A stretch of DNA of 27,744 nucleotides from DASYAN01 sp036501345 (GCA_036501345.1 DASYAN010000487.1:1-27744); one strand, 5' to 3'. Positions 1-7,045 are shown, counted from the stretch's first letter. Numbers and translations are program-made. Notes: a model not told the origin generated them from the sequence alone.

Positions 1-140
1 CAAAAAACAGCACAGGACGGAAGCTGTAAGGCTGGTGCGCATGACAACACGCCAAGGAATCGAGGAGCCGTGTGAAGGGAAACTTTCAAGCACGGTTCTG
101 AAGACGAGTCAGCAAGGGCGACCTACTGGCTTAGTTCAAC
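1..140 (+). ncRNA. Group II intron, 3' end (domains IV-VI)
   Basis: Positions 65-98 form a textbook 34-nt group II domain V. The lower stem GAGCCGTG pairs with CACGGTTC, there is a two-base bulge on the 3' side, and the upper stem GAAGG/CTTTC is capped by a GAAA tetraloop. The catalytic triad AGC is at 66-68. A second stem (GAGTCAG with CTGGCTT, about 106-132) fits domain VI, and the intron probably ends with the AAC at 138-140, matching the usual 3' AY end. The rest of the intron lies left of the window, so its maturase cannot be judged. A reading frame runs from position 35 through the intron into the transposase, but this is a read-through with no coding meaning before about 141. Confidence 0.78.
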
Positions 141-1269
141 AAGATGGACTCATTGACCGCTTGCGTCTGCAAGAGATGTTCATCAAGTACCTTCCAGACC
201 CTGCTCAAGGAAAGCGCCGCGTCTTGGGAATTGATGCGACCCCGATTCCCCGTCCCGACTCCGTCACTTCAGAGGATCGAACGGCACAGCCAATGCACAA
301 TATCCCCCATGCCACTCCAAAGAAATCCACCGCCATCACCTTTGGATGGAGCTACTCGACTCTGGTCGTCCTGCCTGACCACCCAAGCAGCGAGACCTTT
401 ATTTTGGATCAGCAGCGTATTCAATCTTCCAAAACAGCTGTTCAAGTTGCTTTTGAGCAATTGAAGGAACTGGTGCCCAAGCTGAGAGGGCCGCGTCCGC
501 TGGTTTTGCTTGATCGCGGCTATGTGTGCCTGTGGCTGTGGTGTCAGCTCAGCGGATTGCCCATCGATGCTTTGATCCGACTCAAGACCAATCAAGTGTT
601 TTATCGACCAGCTCCACTCCACACGGGCAAATCGGGACAACCCCGAATGGATGGGGCCAAACTCAAATTGGATCAGCCTTCCACCCAGACGGATCCAGAT
701 GAAACGTGGAAGGGAACTGATGCATCAGGCCACCCAGTCGAGATGAGCTGGTGGAAGAACATGCATGCCAAAGATGCACGCTGGTTGAATCTCACGATCA
801 TTCGGGTCAGTCGGCCCCATGCAGCCGACTCCGAGCGTGATCCGAGAAGCAGCTGGTTTGTCTTTCTCGGACAAGATCCACAGGAAGGCCTTGCCCAAGT
901 TGCTCTGATGTACTGTTTACGTTTCGGACAAGAACACGGCTATCGCTTTGGGCTGAGGCTCGTTTGCGTACACCAGAGCAATTCGATCGATGGACTCACA
1001 TTGTGGCTATCGTGCACAATCTGATCATGCTTGCACGCGATGTCGTTGAAGGGGAACTGCGTCCATGGGAAAACAAGCAACGCCGACATTCCCCGCAACA
1101 GGTGCGCCGTGGGCTCACCAAATACTTGCCCGAGCTCGGTACCCCCGCTCCACCCCCTCAACCTCGTGGATACCCCAAAGGCCGCAAAAAAGGGGCCGTT
1201 GTCCGCCGGGCCACCCGCTTTCCCGTTGTCCGCAAAACGGCTAAAGTGCCTCAACTTGTTTCAACGTGA
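141..1269 (+). pseudogene. DDE transposase, interrupted by intron and frameshifted
   Basis: This is the exon downstream of the intron. It encodes the body of a DDE transposase of a type common in Ktedonobacteria (family placement from memory). The first acidic residue is in LGIDATPIPRPD (codon at 233) and the second in LVLLDRGY (codon at 512). The reading frame then breaks near 953-957. The C-terminal part, starting ARLRTPEQFDRW with the probable catalytic Glu (codon at 976), continues one frame over to a stop at 1267-1269. The gene is therefore split twice, by the group II intron and by a one-base frameshift that separates D,D from E. The N-terminal exon is outside the window. Programmed frameshifting is possible, but I see no clear slippery heptamer, so decay is preferred. 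Confidence 0.8.
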
Positions 1270-1771
1270 TGAACCTTTCCGCCATTTCTTCCTCATTTCT
1301 TGGCCATTCTTCTCTCTTTACGGAACTTCTCCTGATGTTCTGGTACCTCCCTGTTAGTCTAAACATCAATTTATAACGATCTCCTCTTTCTCTTTCTCTA
1401 CCACTATCACTATCTCTACCACTATCACTATCTCTATCTCTACCACCATCTCTTCTTCTTATTTCGGCCCTTTGCTGTGTCGGTGGGGGTGCTACCGGTT
1501 CCGGACGTGCAAATTCTATTACTACCGGATTCAGCCTTGTTCGTTGTCTTACCTCCTCTACCACTTCTCGTTGCCTTCTTCGTGCCGCTTCATATTCTTC
1601 TCTAGTCGAATATTGTACCGGTGGTGCTGCATCTACTTTTATCGGTTGCGACTGCTGCCCTGTTTGTTGTGCTTCTTGCAAACTAGCTCTAACAGGATTG
1701 AATGTGTATTCCGGTGCTCCTCCTCTGTTTGTATTTCCACTGTCTCTATGTCTTCTAAATTCGCTTGACAT
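1241..1771 (-). CDS. Hypothetical basic, low-complexity protein
   Basis: This is a 176-aa protein of unknown function. The start is supported by AAAGGAG eight bases upstream of the ATG. The protein is hydrophilic, with no membrane segment. A glutamine/proline-rich N-terminal half is followed by a charged stretch of alternating Arg, Asp and Ser (residues about 107-130), encoded by an 18-bp tandem repeat. The C-terminus overlaps the last 29 bp of the convergent transposase remnant, so the final residues and the stop codon appear to be supplied by the insertion. The original gene was probably longer. The charged repeat and the absence of any recognised domain prevent a functional call. Confidence 0.6.
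   Translation of the reverse strand: MSSEFRRHRDSGNTNRGGAPEYTFNPVRASLQEAQQTGQQSQPIKVDAAPPVQYSTREEYEAARRRQREVVEEVRQRTRLNPVVIEFARPEPVAPPPTQQRAEIRRRDGGRDRDSDSGRDSDSGRERERGDRYKLMFRLTGRYQNIRRSSVKREEWPRNEEEMAERFITLKQVEAL
1396..1431. repeat. 18-bp tandem repeat, two perfect copies
   Basis: The unit CTCTACCACTATCACTAT occurs at 1396-1413 and 1414-1431 without mismatch, followed by a degenerate third part. It lies inside the hypothetical gene on the minus strand and encodes the Arg/Asp/Ser stretch. The unit is a multiple of three, so copy changes would keep the frame. Confidence 0.7.
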
Positions 1772-1839
1772 TGAAAAATCTCCTTTTTCATAATTTTTGT
1801 TTTTTGTTTATAAAACATTTAGAACATTAGCTTATATCA

Positions 1840-1854
1840 CACTCAAAACGAGTG
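1840..1854. repeat. Small hairpin, CACTC-AAAAC-GAGTG
   Basis: A perfect 5-bp stem with a five-base loop lies eight bases past the stop of the 1862-2122 gene. The same core recurs at 5619-5637 with a 7-bp stem, and half of it at 14713-14723. No T-run follows on either strand, so a terminator role is doubtful. It may be a small dispersed palindrome. Confidence 0.4.
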
Positions 1855-1861
1855 CTTGCTG

Positions 1862-2122
1862 TTAACACCAAACAGAAAGTTGACCTGTATCAGGGCCTGT
1901 CCGTGGGTGTTGTTGATAGCGAAACAGTGAAGGTGCTCCTCCAGCAAGGATGAAGGCGATCTTTTGCTTGTCTGTAAGCATTTGATAGGCCAGAGCAAGT
2001 GCTTCACTGGGACTGTTTGTCTCACTTGGAGTTTGTTGGATGGCTTGTTGCAGATGGTCCATCTTCCCAAGAACGAAGACTTGCTGAACCCAGGTATTGA
2101 TAAGAGATGCTGAATTTTTCAT
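1862..2122 (-). CDS. Hypothetical small protein
   Basis: An 86-aa soluble protein that I do not recognise. The start is chosen because AAGGGAGAT lies about seven bases upstream of this ATG. The longer frames on this strand have no such site. The middle (residues about 20-60) is predicted helical and rich in Gln, Ala and Leu, for example LQQAIQQTP and ALALAYQMLTDKQK. There is no signal peptide. It is transcribed in the same direction as the 1241-1771 gene, about 90 bp upstream of it, so the two may share a transcript. The small hairpin at 1840 separates them. Confidence 0.58.
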   Translation of the reverse strand: MKNSASLINTWVQQVFVLGKMDHLQQAIQQTPSETNSPSEALALAYQMLTDKQKIAFILAGGAPSLFRYQQHPRTGPDTGQLSVWC

Positions 2123-2282
2123 ACGCTTATCTCCCTTTCAAGACTAATTTAATCATATACATCAAAAGCATTTTATAACGATAGTAGAAAGAAGTGAGAC
2201 AAAACTCTCGATCAAGAAGTGTCTGAGGACGAAAATGCCCAGCCAAATGAGAGCTTTGCTCCTAGGGGTTTAAGCTCAGGTA

Positions 2283-2391
2283 TGTCCGCTGAAACCTATA
2301 ATAAATATACCCAACGTATGCCCATATTTTAAGGGACAAAGCGGACATCTTAGGCCAAAAAGCGGACAGATTCGATGGGATAAGGCGGACA
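2283..2391. mobile_element. IS21-end-like iterated repeats, possible IS remnant
   Basis: GCGGACA occurs as three direct copies at 2341, 2362 and 2385, spaced 21 and 23 bp apart. An inverted copy, TGTCCGC, lies at 2283-2289. IS21-family elements have ends that begin with TGT and carry several such internal repeats, so this looks like the two ends of a deleted IS21-like element or a non-autonomous derivative. A multi-site operator is the alternative. No transposase sequence remains between the repeats. Confidence 0.4.
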
Positions 2392-2394
2392 GAT

Positions 2395-2445
2395 ACAAGA
2401 AACAGAGGAGCCCAGGATAAGTCTCTGGACTCCTCTGTTTCTTGT
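2395..2445. terminator. Long hairpin between convergent or decayed units
   Basis: Sixteen perfect base pairs (ACAAGAAACAGAGGAG with CTCCTCTGTTTCTTGT), then one C/A mismatch and four more pairs (CCAG/CTGG), close a nine-base loop. It lies just past the 3' end of the minus-strand 2543-3205 gene. The stem is unusually long, but a poly-T tail is missing on both sides. It may serve as a factor-aided terminator or RNA-processing site for the larE transcript. Confidence 0.55.
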
Positions 2446-2542
2446 GAAAGAACGTTTATTCTAATTCGCGAGTTTGGAGGACCAAATTTTGCATATGGGC
2501 AAATGTCCTGTTACACTTCGCCTTCAGGAGCGTCTATGTTCT

Positions 2543-3205
2543 CTACAACTGCCCCCAATTGAAGACGGTATCAGGCTTGACATTCGGCGAGTTATAAGCC
2601 AGCGTGATCAGCTCATGAGCTTGCAACGCAATCTTATTGAAATCGCCAGTATAGGGTTTCCCATCAATGTAGACTTTCCACCCCTCAGTTGAACTGAGCT
2701 GGTTCTGATATTGCAACTGGGAAAACTGCTGACGCCAGAGCTGTAAAAAGGTTCCAAGAGTAAATGTCGTCTGTATAGGAGATTCCATATGAATGATACC
2801 GGATGTATCATGAGTGTGTAACCAATAATAGCAGGTATTTGTAATCCCAATCTGTGCTGGCAACGGCACATTTTGTCCATCAATATACATGGACAGATGG
2901 GCATGTATATGGAAGGCTAGCTGCTCATTTACATTGCATTGTACATTGCCAATAGGCGGTGCCACCTGGCTCGTACCAGTTGTACTTATATTATTATTAG
3001 TGGAAGGAGACAAGCCACCAAATAAAGCTATCGTACCAACGACAGCTCCAATAATCACAACACCTGCAATAATACCTGCAATAATGATATTACGCTTACG
3101 TTTTGTCGCAATCTGTTCCTGATCTCGGCGTCGTATTTCCTCCCTGCGCTCACGACGTTGTGTTTGCCTCACTGGTTGACGCTGACCACTCACTTGCTTA
3201 CTCAT
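2543..3205 (-). CDS. Membrane-anchored extracytoplasmic His-rich protein
   Basis: A 220-aa protein of unknown function. A very basic cytoplasmic N-terminus (residues 1-38, many Arg/Gln/Glu) is followed by one membrane segment (about 39-65, IIIAGIIAGVVIIGAVVG). A Ser/Thr/Asn linker then leads to an extracytoplasmic domain with conserved-looking histidines: AFHIHAHLSMYIDG, WLHTHDTSGIIHMES and VYIDGKPYTGD. The HIHAH and HTHD clusters suggest metal binding, perhaps copper, but this is inference. Similar layouts occur in hypothetical proteins of actinobacteria and Chloroflexota. The start has GAGGAATG upstream. It begins 10 bp after the larE stop, so it is very likely co-transcribed with larE. Confidence 0.72.
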   Translation of the reverse strand: MSKQVSGQRQPVRQTQRRERREEIRRRDQEQIATKRKRNIIIAGIIAGVVIIGAVVGTIALFGGLSPSTNNNISTTGTSQVAPPIGNVQCNVNEQLAFHIHAHLSMYIDGQNVPLPAQIGITNTCYYWLHTHDTSGIIHMESPIQTTFTLGTFLQLWRQQFSQLQYQNQLSSTEGWKVYIDGKPYTGDFNKIALQAHELITLAYNSPNVKPDTVFNWGQL

Positions 3206-3215
3206 AACTCATTCC

Positions 3216-4094
3216 TCAGTGTGTCTCTGGGACCTTCTTCTTGAAGAAACCTTCGTTCATGCTACCTGTACGATAGCCTAACAGATCGACAGTCACATAG
3301 GTATAGCCGATCGTGCGCAGACCATCCGTAACGATACGGCTCATCTCATCTTCGACAAGACGCGCAACCTCTGACCGCTCAACTTCGATACGGGCAATTT
3401 TGTCATGATGGCGCACACGCAGTTGACGAAACCCCAGCTCACGCAGCAACTTCTCCGCTTTATAGACCATTTGCAATGAAGCCACATCTACCTTGCTTCC
3501 ATATGGGATACGTGACGAGAAACAGGCCATCGCAGGCTTATCCCAAACCGGGACACTAAGCATACGAGCCACATCACGAATTTCACGCTTGCCCATCGCG
3601 GCCTCTTTCAGTGGACCTCGTACACCAAACTCTCTGGCCGCACGCTGACCGGGCCGAAAATCACCATCATCATCTTTATTCACGCCATAGGCAATATAGC
3701 GCAGATCATATTGCTTTGCCAGGGGCTCTAACTGAAAAAACAGTTCAGTTTTACAATAGTAACACCGATTGACATCATTCGCAACATAGCGCTCATCTTC
3801 CAACTCACGGGTCTCAAGTGTAACCAACGGCACACCCATCTGCTGAGCAACAGCCATCGCATCCGCTGTCTCTTCAGCAGCATAGGCAGGCGAAGTGGCA
3901 ATAGCTCCCATGGCTTGCTTGCCCAGCACATCATGCGCCACCTTCAGCAGCAGTGCACTATCAACCCCACCGGAATATGCTACAAGCACAGACCCCATCT
4001 CACGTAAAATAGCCTGCAAATGTTCATATTTTGCCTGCGTCTCAGCATCAAGCACTACGACACAATCATTGGTAATCTGAGAAGTTTCCGACAT
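3216..4094 (-). CDS. larE: LarE-type ATP-dependent sacrificial sulfur transferase
   Basis: A 292-aa PP-loop enzyme. In the family, LarE adenylates and then sulfurates the pincer nucleotide precursor for the nickel cofactor of lactate racemase and related enzymes, donating sulfur from its own cysteine. The PP-loop SGGVDS is at residues 41-46. The conserved NRCYYCK motif has Cys111 and Cys114, and KPAMACFSSR places Cys191 at the position of the sacrificial cysteine. The three cysteines could alternatively hold an Fe-S cluster, as described for some LarE proteins. The start at 4094 is preferred over the longer frame to 4190 because CAGGAGATA lies six bases upstream, and the promoter -10 lies inside the longer version. 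No larB, larC or larA is in the window. Confidence 0.93.
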   Translation of the reverse strand: MSETSQITNDCVVVLDAETQAKYEHLQAILREMGSVLVAYSGGVDSALLLKVAHDVLGKQAMGAIATSPAYAAEETADAMAVAQQMGVPLVTLETRELEDERYVANDVNRCYYCKTELFFQLEPLAKQYDLRYIAYGVNKDDDGDFRPGQRAAREFGVRGPLKEAAMGKREIRDVARMLSVPVWDKPAMACFSSRIPYGSKVDVASLQMVYKAEKLLRELGFRQLRVRHHDKIARIEVERSEVARLVEDEMSRIVTDGLRTIGYTYVTVDLLGYRTGSMNEGFFKKKVPETH

Positions 4095-4188
4095 AAATAT
4101 CTCCTGATATCGTGTGCAGCATACAGGCATCACCAATTTCCCTGCCACGCACCTAACTATGACCGATGCAATAACGCACATCGTCCCC

Positions 4189-4217
4189 ATTATACCATTT
4201 TCGTGAGCTCTCTTGAA
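4189..4217 (-). promoter_or_regulatory. Candidate larE promoter
   Basis: On the minus strand a perfect -10 TATAAT (4194-4189) is preceded, 17 bases upstream, by a weak -35 TTCAAG. Transcription would start about 90 bases before the larE ATG. Confidence 0.45.
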
Positions 4218-4263
4218 AAGCTCTCTCTCTACTCTGCAAAATTAGAGAACAAAAAAAGACTCG

Positions 4264-4464
4264 TCAATTGCTGACTTGTTTCCTAAATTCACCCATCAGA
4301 CTGCCAACTCGCCTTGCTTCATCAGCTTCAAGTATAGATTCGCCGCAAGTATGGCAAAAATCACCAGTTACATTTTGAATAACGATTATTTCGCCCTTAT
4401 AGGTGTGCTGTATGTCGCGGGTGTCATGTATTAACTTAGTATTGATACAAATTGAACATTTCAT
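4264..4464 (-). CDS. YgiT-type zinc-finger protein (MqsA N-terminal domain only)
   Basis: A 66-aa protein matching the zinc-binding N-terminal domain of MqsA/YgiT antitoxins. It has a first Cys pair (C3, C6), the segment DIQHTYKGE, and a second pair FCHTCGESI, ending EFRKQVSN. In full MqsA this domain neutralises the toxin and is followed by an XRE-type DNA-binding domain. Here the protein stops at the domain boundary, and no HTH follows in any frame. AAGGAG lies eight bases before the ATG, so the gene looks translatable. No mqsR-like toxin is upstream, where the window has a repeat element instead. It may be a stand-alone single-domain member or a remnant. Confidence 0.85.
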   Translation of the reverse strand: MKCSICINTKLIHDTRDIQHTYKGEIIVIQNVTGDFCHTCGESILEADEARRVGSLMGEFRKQVSN

Positions 4465-4603
4465 GGTTATAGCTCCTTATGCGGTATATATTTTCCTGTA
4501 GAGCACCCTTTATGCAAAAATACCCTAATTAGGAAAAATTTACAAGTGGGGGTCCTCAAAAGGGTGGAGTTCATCTTCTTGCCTGAAGGTATCCACGATC
4601 AAC

Positions 4604-4706
4604 GGACGCGATAATGATGTTTGCCTTTTTAATCCGGCAATTCATTGCGCCCGTGGGCTGGGGGGGGATTTGCTGGCTTAATTTGTCAAACACCATTATC
4701 GCGTCC
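4604..4706. repeat. MITE-like inverted-repeat element, 103 bp
   Basis: The outer 20 bp of each arm (4604-4623 and 4687-4706) are inverted repeats with one mismatch, beginning GGACGCGATAATG. Pairing continues inward to about 41 bp per arm (32 of 41 matching) around a G-rich loop. There is no ORF with a ribosome site. The structure fits a miniature inverted-repeat element or a strongly folded RNA. No clear target duplication flanks it. Confidence 0.6.
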
Positions 4707-4788
4707 GCTTCGCCAGCATTACACCTTGTGTGTTCTCAGAGGGCTCCATGCAAAAAGATGAACCGCACGCTCTCCTCAAAATTAGAGA

Positions 4789-4817
4789 TTGACAAGCACG
4801 CCTTGGTAGACTAGACT
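4789..4817 (+). promoter_or_regulatory. Promoter of the TPR gene
   Basis: A consensus -35 TTGACA (4789-4794), a 17-base spacer and a -10 TAGACT (4812-4817) lie about 60 bases upstream of the TPR protein start. Confidence 0.55.
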
Positions 4818-4880
4818 CACAACAAAAGACACATGTACTGTGTGCTCGCTTCTACCCCGAAGGAACAAGGGAAGATTTTT

Positions 4881-5255
4881 ATGAACTTAGATACCAAGAA
4901 GAAGCAGGCAGCATTCTGGCTTGATTATAGTCAGCAGCTCTCAACAGCCATTCGTTACGTTGAGGCATTAAGGGCCGCTGAACAGGCCATCGCTCTGGAC
5001 GAGTCTAACGCAGAGGCCTGGTACGTGAAGGGGACATGTCTGGCAATGCTGGCACGCTATCAAGAAGCGTTAGCAGATTTTGAGCACACTTTACAGCTCG
5101 ATGCTGACTATGTGCCAGCATGGGATGGCAAAGCGTGGGTACTTGGCATCCTCGGACAGAAAACGCTGGCCCTGGCAGCAGTCGATAAAGCTCTAGAGCT
5201 TGACCCCCATTATTTTGAGGCCCACAAACGTCGCGAGCGTTTATTACTGCTTTAA
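4881..5255 (+). CDS. Tetratricopeptide repeat protein
   Basis: A 124-aa soluble protein made of about three TPR units. The repeats read roughly ALRAAEQAIALDESNAEAWY, then QEALADFEHTLQLDADYVPAW, then ALAAVDKALELDPHYFEAH, with the usual Ala/Tyr/Pro spacing of 34 residues. TPRs mediate protein-protein contact and no enzymatic domain is present. The start at 4881 is chosen over 4833 because AGGGAAG lies just upstream of this ATG, while nothing precedes the earlier one. It is a single gene with its own promoter and a terminator right after it. The partner protein cannot be told from context. Confidence 0.85.
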   Translation: MNLDTKKKQAAFWLDYSQQLSTAIRYVEALRAAEQAIALDESNAEAWYVKGTCLAMLARYQEALADFEHTLQLDADYVPAWDGKAWVLGILGQKTLALAAVDKALELDPHYFEAHKRRERLLLL

Positions 5256-5290
5256 CACCTACTCTCTATCCCGCCTAAAATACTCAATCA

Positions 5291-5324
5291 AAAAACCCTG
5301 ACAACCAAGGTCAGGGCTCTTTGT
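5291..5324 (+). terminator. Rho-independent-like terminator after the TPR gene
   Basis: CCCTGAC (5296-5302) pairs perfectly with GTCAGGG (5310-5316), flanked by an A-run on the left and CTCTTTGT on the right. It could also work on the opposite strand, where the A-run becomes a T-run. Confidence 0.6.
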
Positions 5325-5339
5325 ATCGCTCAGAAAATG

Positions 5340-5433
5340 CGCTGAATGGCAATCTTCACATGAGACCAGCTCGAAATGATCTCTATCCTCTCCTCAAAAT
5401 GAGCGTGCTTCAAGACAAGATTGCCATTCAGCG
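5340..5433. repeat. 17-bp perfect inverted repeat with 60-base loop
   Basis: CGCTGAATGGCAATCTT (5340-5356) is exactly complementary to 5417-5433. The arms do not resemble those of the 4604 element. The size and layout suggest a miniature element or a structured RNA. Confidence 0.55.
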
Positions 5434-5520
5434 GTATATAACGCCAGATTCGGCCACATTATGCTTCACTTCTCACGATGAATGGCCGGGGCTTTTGTTC
5501 GAATCCCCTTCCATCTTCAA

Positions 5521-5587
5521 AAGTTGTTCCTTCCCATGCAGAAGTTGTTCCCTCTCATGCAGAAGTTGTTCCCTAGTTGTCCTGGAA
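5521..5587. repeat. 21-bp tandem repeat, three copies, with dispersed tail
   Basis: AAGTTGTTCC starts at 5521, 5542 and 5563, a strict 21-bp period separated by CATGCAG-type spacers. The last unit plus its tail (5562-5587, 26 bp) recurs at 9896-9921 with one mismatch, so the sequence is also dispersed. Confidence 0.6.
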
Positions 5588-5618
5588 TTTTGTGATGGCA
5601 GTGGGTATGCTTGTGGTA

Positions 5619-5637
5619 GTCACTCAAAACGAGTGAC
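5619..5637. repeat. Palindrome GTCACTC-AAAAC-GAGTGAC
   Basis: A perfect 7-bp stem with a five-base loop, sharing its core with the hairpin at 1840-1854. Confidence 0.4.
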
Positions 5638-5788
5638 TTATTGAGATATGTTTGAAAAGCTTTATGAATATGGCTCAGCTTTTTACGTGACAAACGTGAC
5701 GCTTGCTTCGCTGATAATGCGCATCCGGCAGCAAGAATAATCGACGTTAAACAATTTATAAAAGACATTTAATACCTGCCTTTCTCAA

Positions 5789-5808
5789 TGTGAGCAAAAG
5801 TGCTCACA
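5789..5808 (-). ncRNA. Hairpin at the 3' end of tnpB, candidate reRNA scaffold end
   Basis: An 8-bp perfect stem (TGTGAGCA/TGCTCACA, loop of four) overlaps the tnpB stop codon at 5804-5806. In IS200/IS605 elements the guide RNA (reRNA) covers the end of tnpB and finishes with a right-end hairpin followed by flanking guide sequence. This hairpin fits that place. The true RNA ends cannot be seen from sequence alone. Confidence 0.45.
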
Positions 5809-7045
5809 CAGTCAATTTCTGCACTGAGTCGACTTGAGCAAGCCCCGTACTTGCTACGTCAAGACCGCTATCCTGCAGCACACCGCACTCCACAGAGGGA
5901 GTGTGTGGCCCTCGCCGGGCAAAGAACCTCGTGAGAATGTTGACCGCGCTATTTTCGTCGCGATCCATCACGAGTCCGCATTTGGGACACTTGTAAGTCC
6001 GCTTCCACAGTGGCATCTCTTGCAACTGCTCACAACCACTGCACATCTTGGAAGTATTGCGTTCATCTAGGATCACCAGCTCTTTCCCGTACAACTGGCA
6101 TTTGTACGTCAACATCTCTATGAAGGTATACAAACCCCAATCGTTATAGACGGCCCGATTGCGGTACTTATTCTTCTCATGATGCGCCTTTGTGACCATC
6201 TGCCTTTGGGAAAGATCTCCAACCACAACAGTTCTCTCAACCAGTTTGTGGCCTATCACGTGTGATGCTTTGTGCGAGCTATCACGCTGCTTATTGCGCT
6301 TCTTCTCTGATACATGGTGATACACATGGCTCAAGTGTTGAGATCGTCTCGATTTCTTCTGACACCGATCACGCTTGGATCGAATCTTGTCAAGTTGCTT
6401 ATTATACCAGCGTGAGCCCTTAAAACCACCCACATGGTAGAATCTGCCTTGCTCATTTGTGCCAGTAGCAAGGGTCTTGATCCCCAGATCAAAGGCCACA
6501 ACCTCACCTAGCTCTTGCTCTTCTTCCTGCCTCTGATAGCTAAATGATGCGTAGTAGTTGCCCAGAGCATCTCGAGAGATGGCCACCTCACCGAACAGCT
6601 CTGGTGCTGGCTCAGTGAGCTTAGCTCTCACATCGGGGTAGGTCTTGTCCTTACCACGGCCTCCAGTGGGCAAAATGACGCACTTGTTCTCAATGCGGAT
6701 ATAGCTGCCTGGATAGCACAAGGTGAAGAAACAATGCCGAGGTCTCACTCGAGGAAAACCCGGTTTTTCACCGTTCTTGCACCGCCGAAAGAAGGCATCC
6801 ATGGCGGCACCCAGGCGAAAGAAGACCTCTTGCAAGAGCTTGTTATAGACAGAGTTGAGCTCTGGATCATGTTTCCTGCTATCTTTGAGGGTCTTCTTTG
6901 CCATCAGCGTTCCCGGCCAAGGTTCCCCATGGCGAAGCTTCATCACCCACCAGTTGTACAGGCCTCGACACTTTGCCTGCATAAATTCCAGCGTTGCAGC
7001 ATCGCGAGGTGAGATCTCAAGTTTGATCTTTGTGCTCATCTGCAT
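5804..7045 (-). CDS. tnpB: TnpB of IS200/IS605 type, RuvC-II Glu replaced by Gly
   Basis: A 413-aa TnpB (OrfB), the RNA-guided nuclease encoded by IS200/IS605 elements, of normal length. It has an N-terminal helical domain (NWWVMKLRHGEPW), RuvC-I VVAFDLGIKTLATG with Asp186, a basic helix region, RuvC-II VVVGDLSQ, a zinc finger with CxxC pairs 335/338 and 353/356, and RuvC-III DRDENSAVNIL with Asp361. At the RuvC-II site TnpB normally has E in the pattern vvEDL. Here residue 276 is Gly, codon GGA at 6220-6218, one base from GAA. This should remove cleavage. The start at 7045 has AGGAAG nine bases upstream. The frame open to 7132 overlaps the RHH gene and lacks a ribosome site. No tnpA is nearby. 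It overlaps the RHH gene by 29 bp. Confidence 0.93.
   Translation of the reverse strand: MQMSTKIKLEISPRDAATLEFMQAKCRGLYNWWVMKLRHGEPWPGTLMAKKTLKDSRKHDPELNSVYNKLLQEVFFRLGAAMDAFFRRCKNGEKPGFPRVRPRHCFFTLCYPGSYIRIENKCVILPTGGRGKDKTYPDVRAKLTEPAPELFGEVAISRDALGNYYASFSYQRQEEEQELGEVVAFDLGIKTLATGTNEQGRFYHVGGFKGSRWYNKQLDKIRSKRDRCQKKSRRSQHLSHVYHHVSEKKRNKQRDSSHKASHVIGHKLVERTVVVGDLSQRQMVTKAHHEKNKYRNRAVYNDWGLYTFIEMLTYKCQLYGKELVILDERNTSKMCSGCEQLQEMPLWKRTYKCPKCGLVMDRDENSAVNILTRFFARRGPHTPSVECGVLQDSGLDVASTGLAQVDSVQKLTV

Larger units (their letters stand above)
2123..2542. other. Gene-free stretch with repeats
   Basis: There is no credible gene in these 420 bases. They hold the GCGGACA repeat cluster (2283-2391) and the long hairpin (2395-2445), and the upstream region of the 1862-2122 gene. 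Confidence 0.6.
4465..4880. other. Gene-free stretch with inverted-repeat element and promoter
   Basis: There is no supported gene. It contains the inverted-repeat element at 4604-4706 and the promoter of the TPR gene at 4789-4817. Confidence 0.6.
5256..5803. other. Gene-free stretch dense in repeats and hairpins
   Basis: There is no convincing gene. It contains a terminator (5291-5324), a 17-bp inverted repeat (5340-5433), a 21-bp tandem repeat (5521-5587), a dispersed palindrome (5619-5637) and the flank downstream of tnpB. Confidence 0.6.

Noticed and set aside
35..140. Reading frame through the group II intron, in frame with the transposase
   Set aside because: It covers domain V and VI, has no ribosome site, and its residues do not resemble a transposase N-terminus.
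2341..2391. GCGGACA repeats as a CRISPR array or plasmid iterons
   Set aside because: Repeats are only seven bases with no spacer regularity, and there are no cas or rep genes nearby.
5517..5768. 83-aa minus-strand frame after tnpB
   Set aside because: Its end is only a translation of the 21-bp repeat, and it has no family or supporting neighbours.
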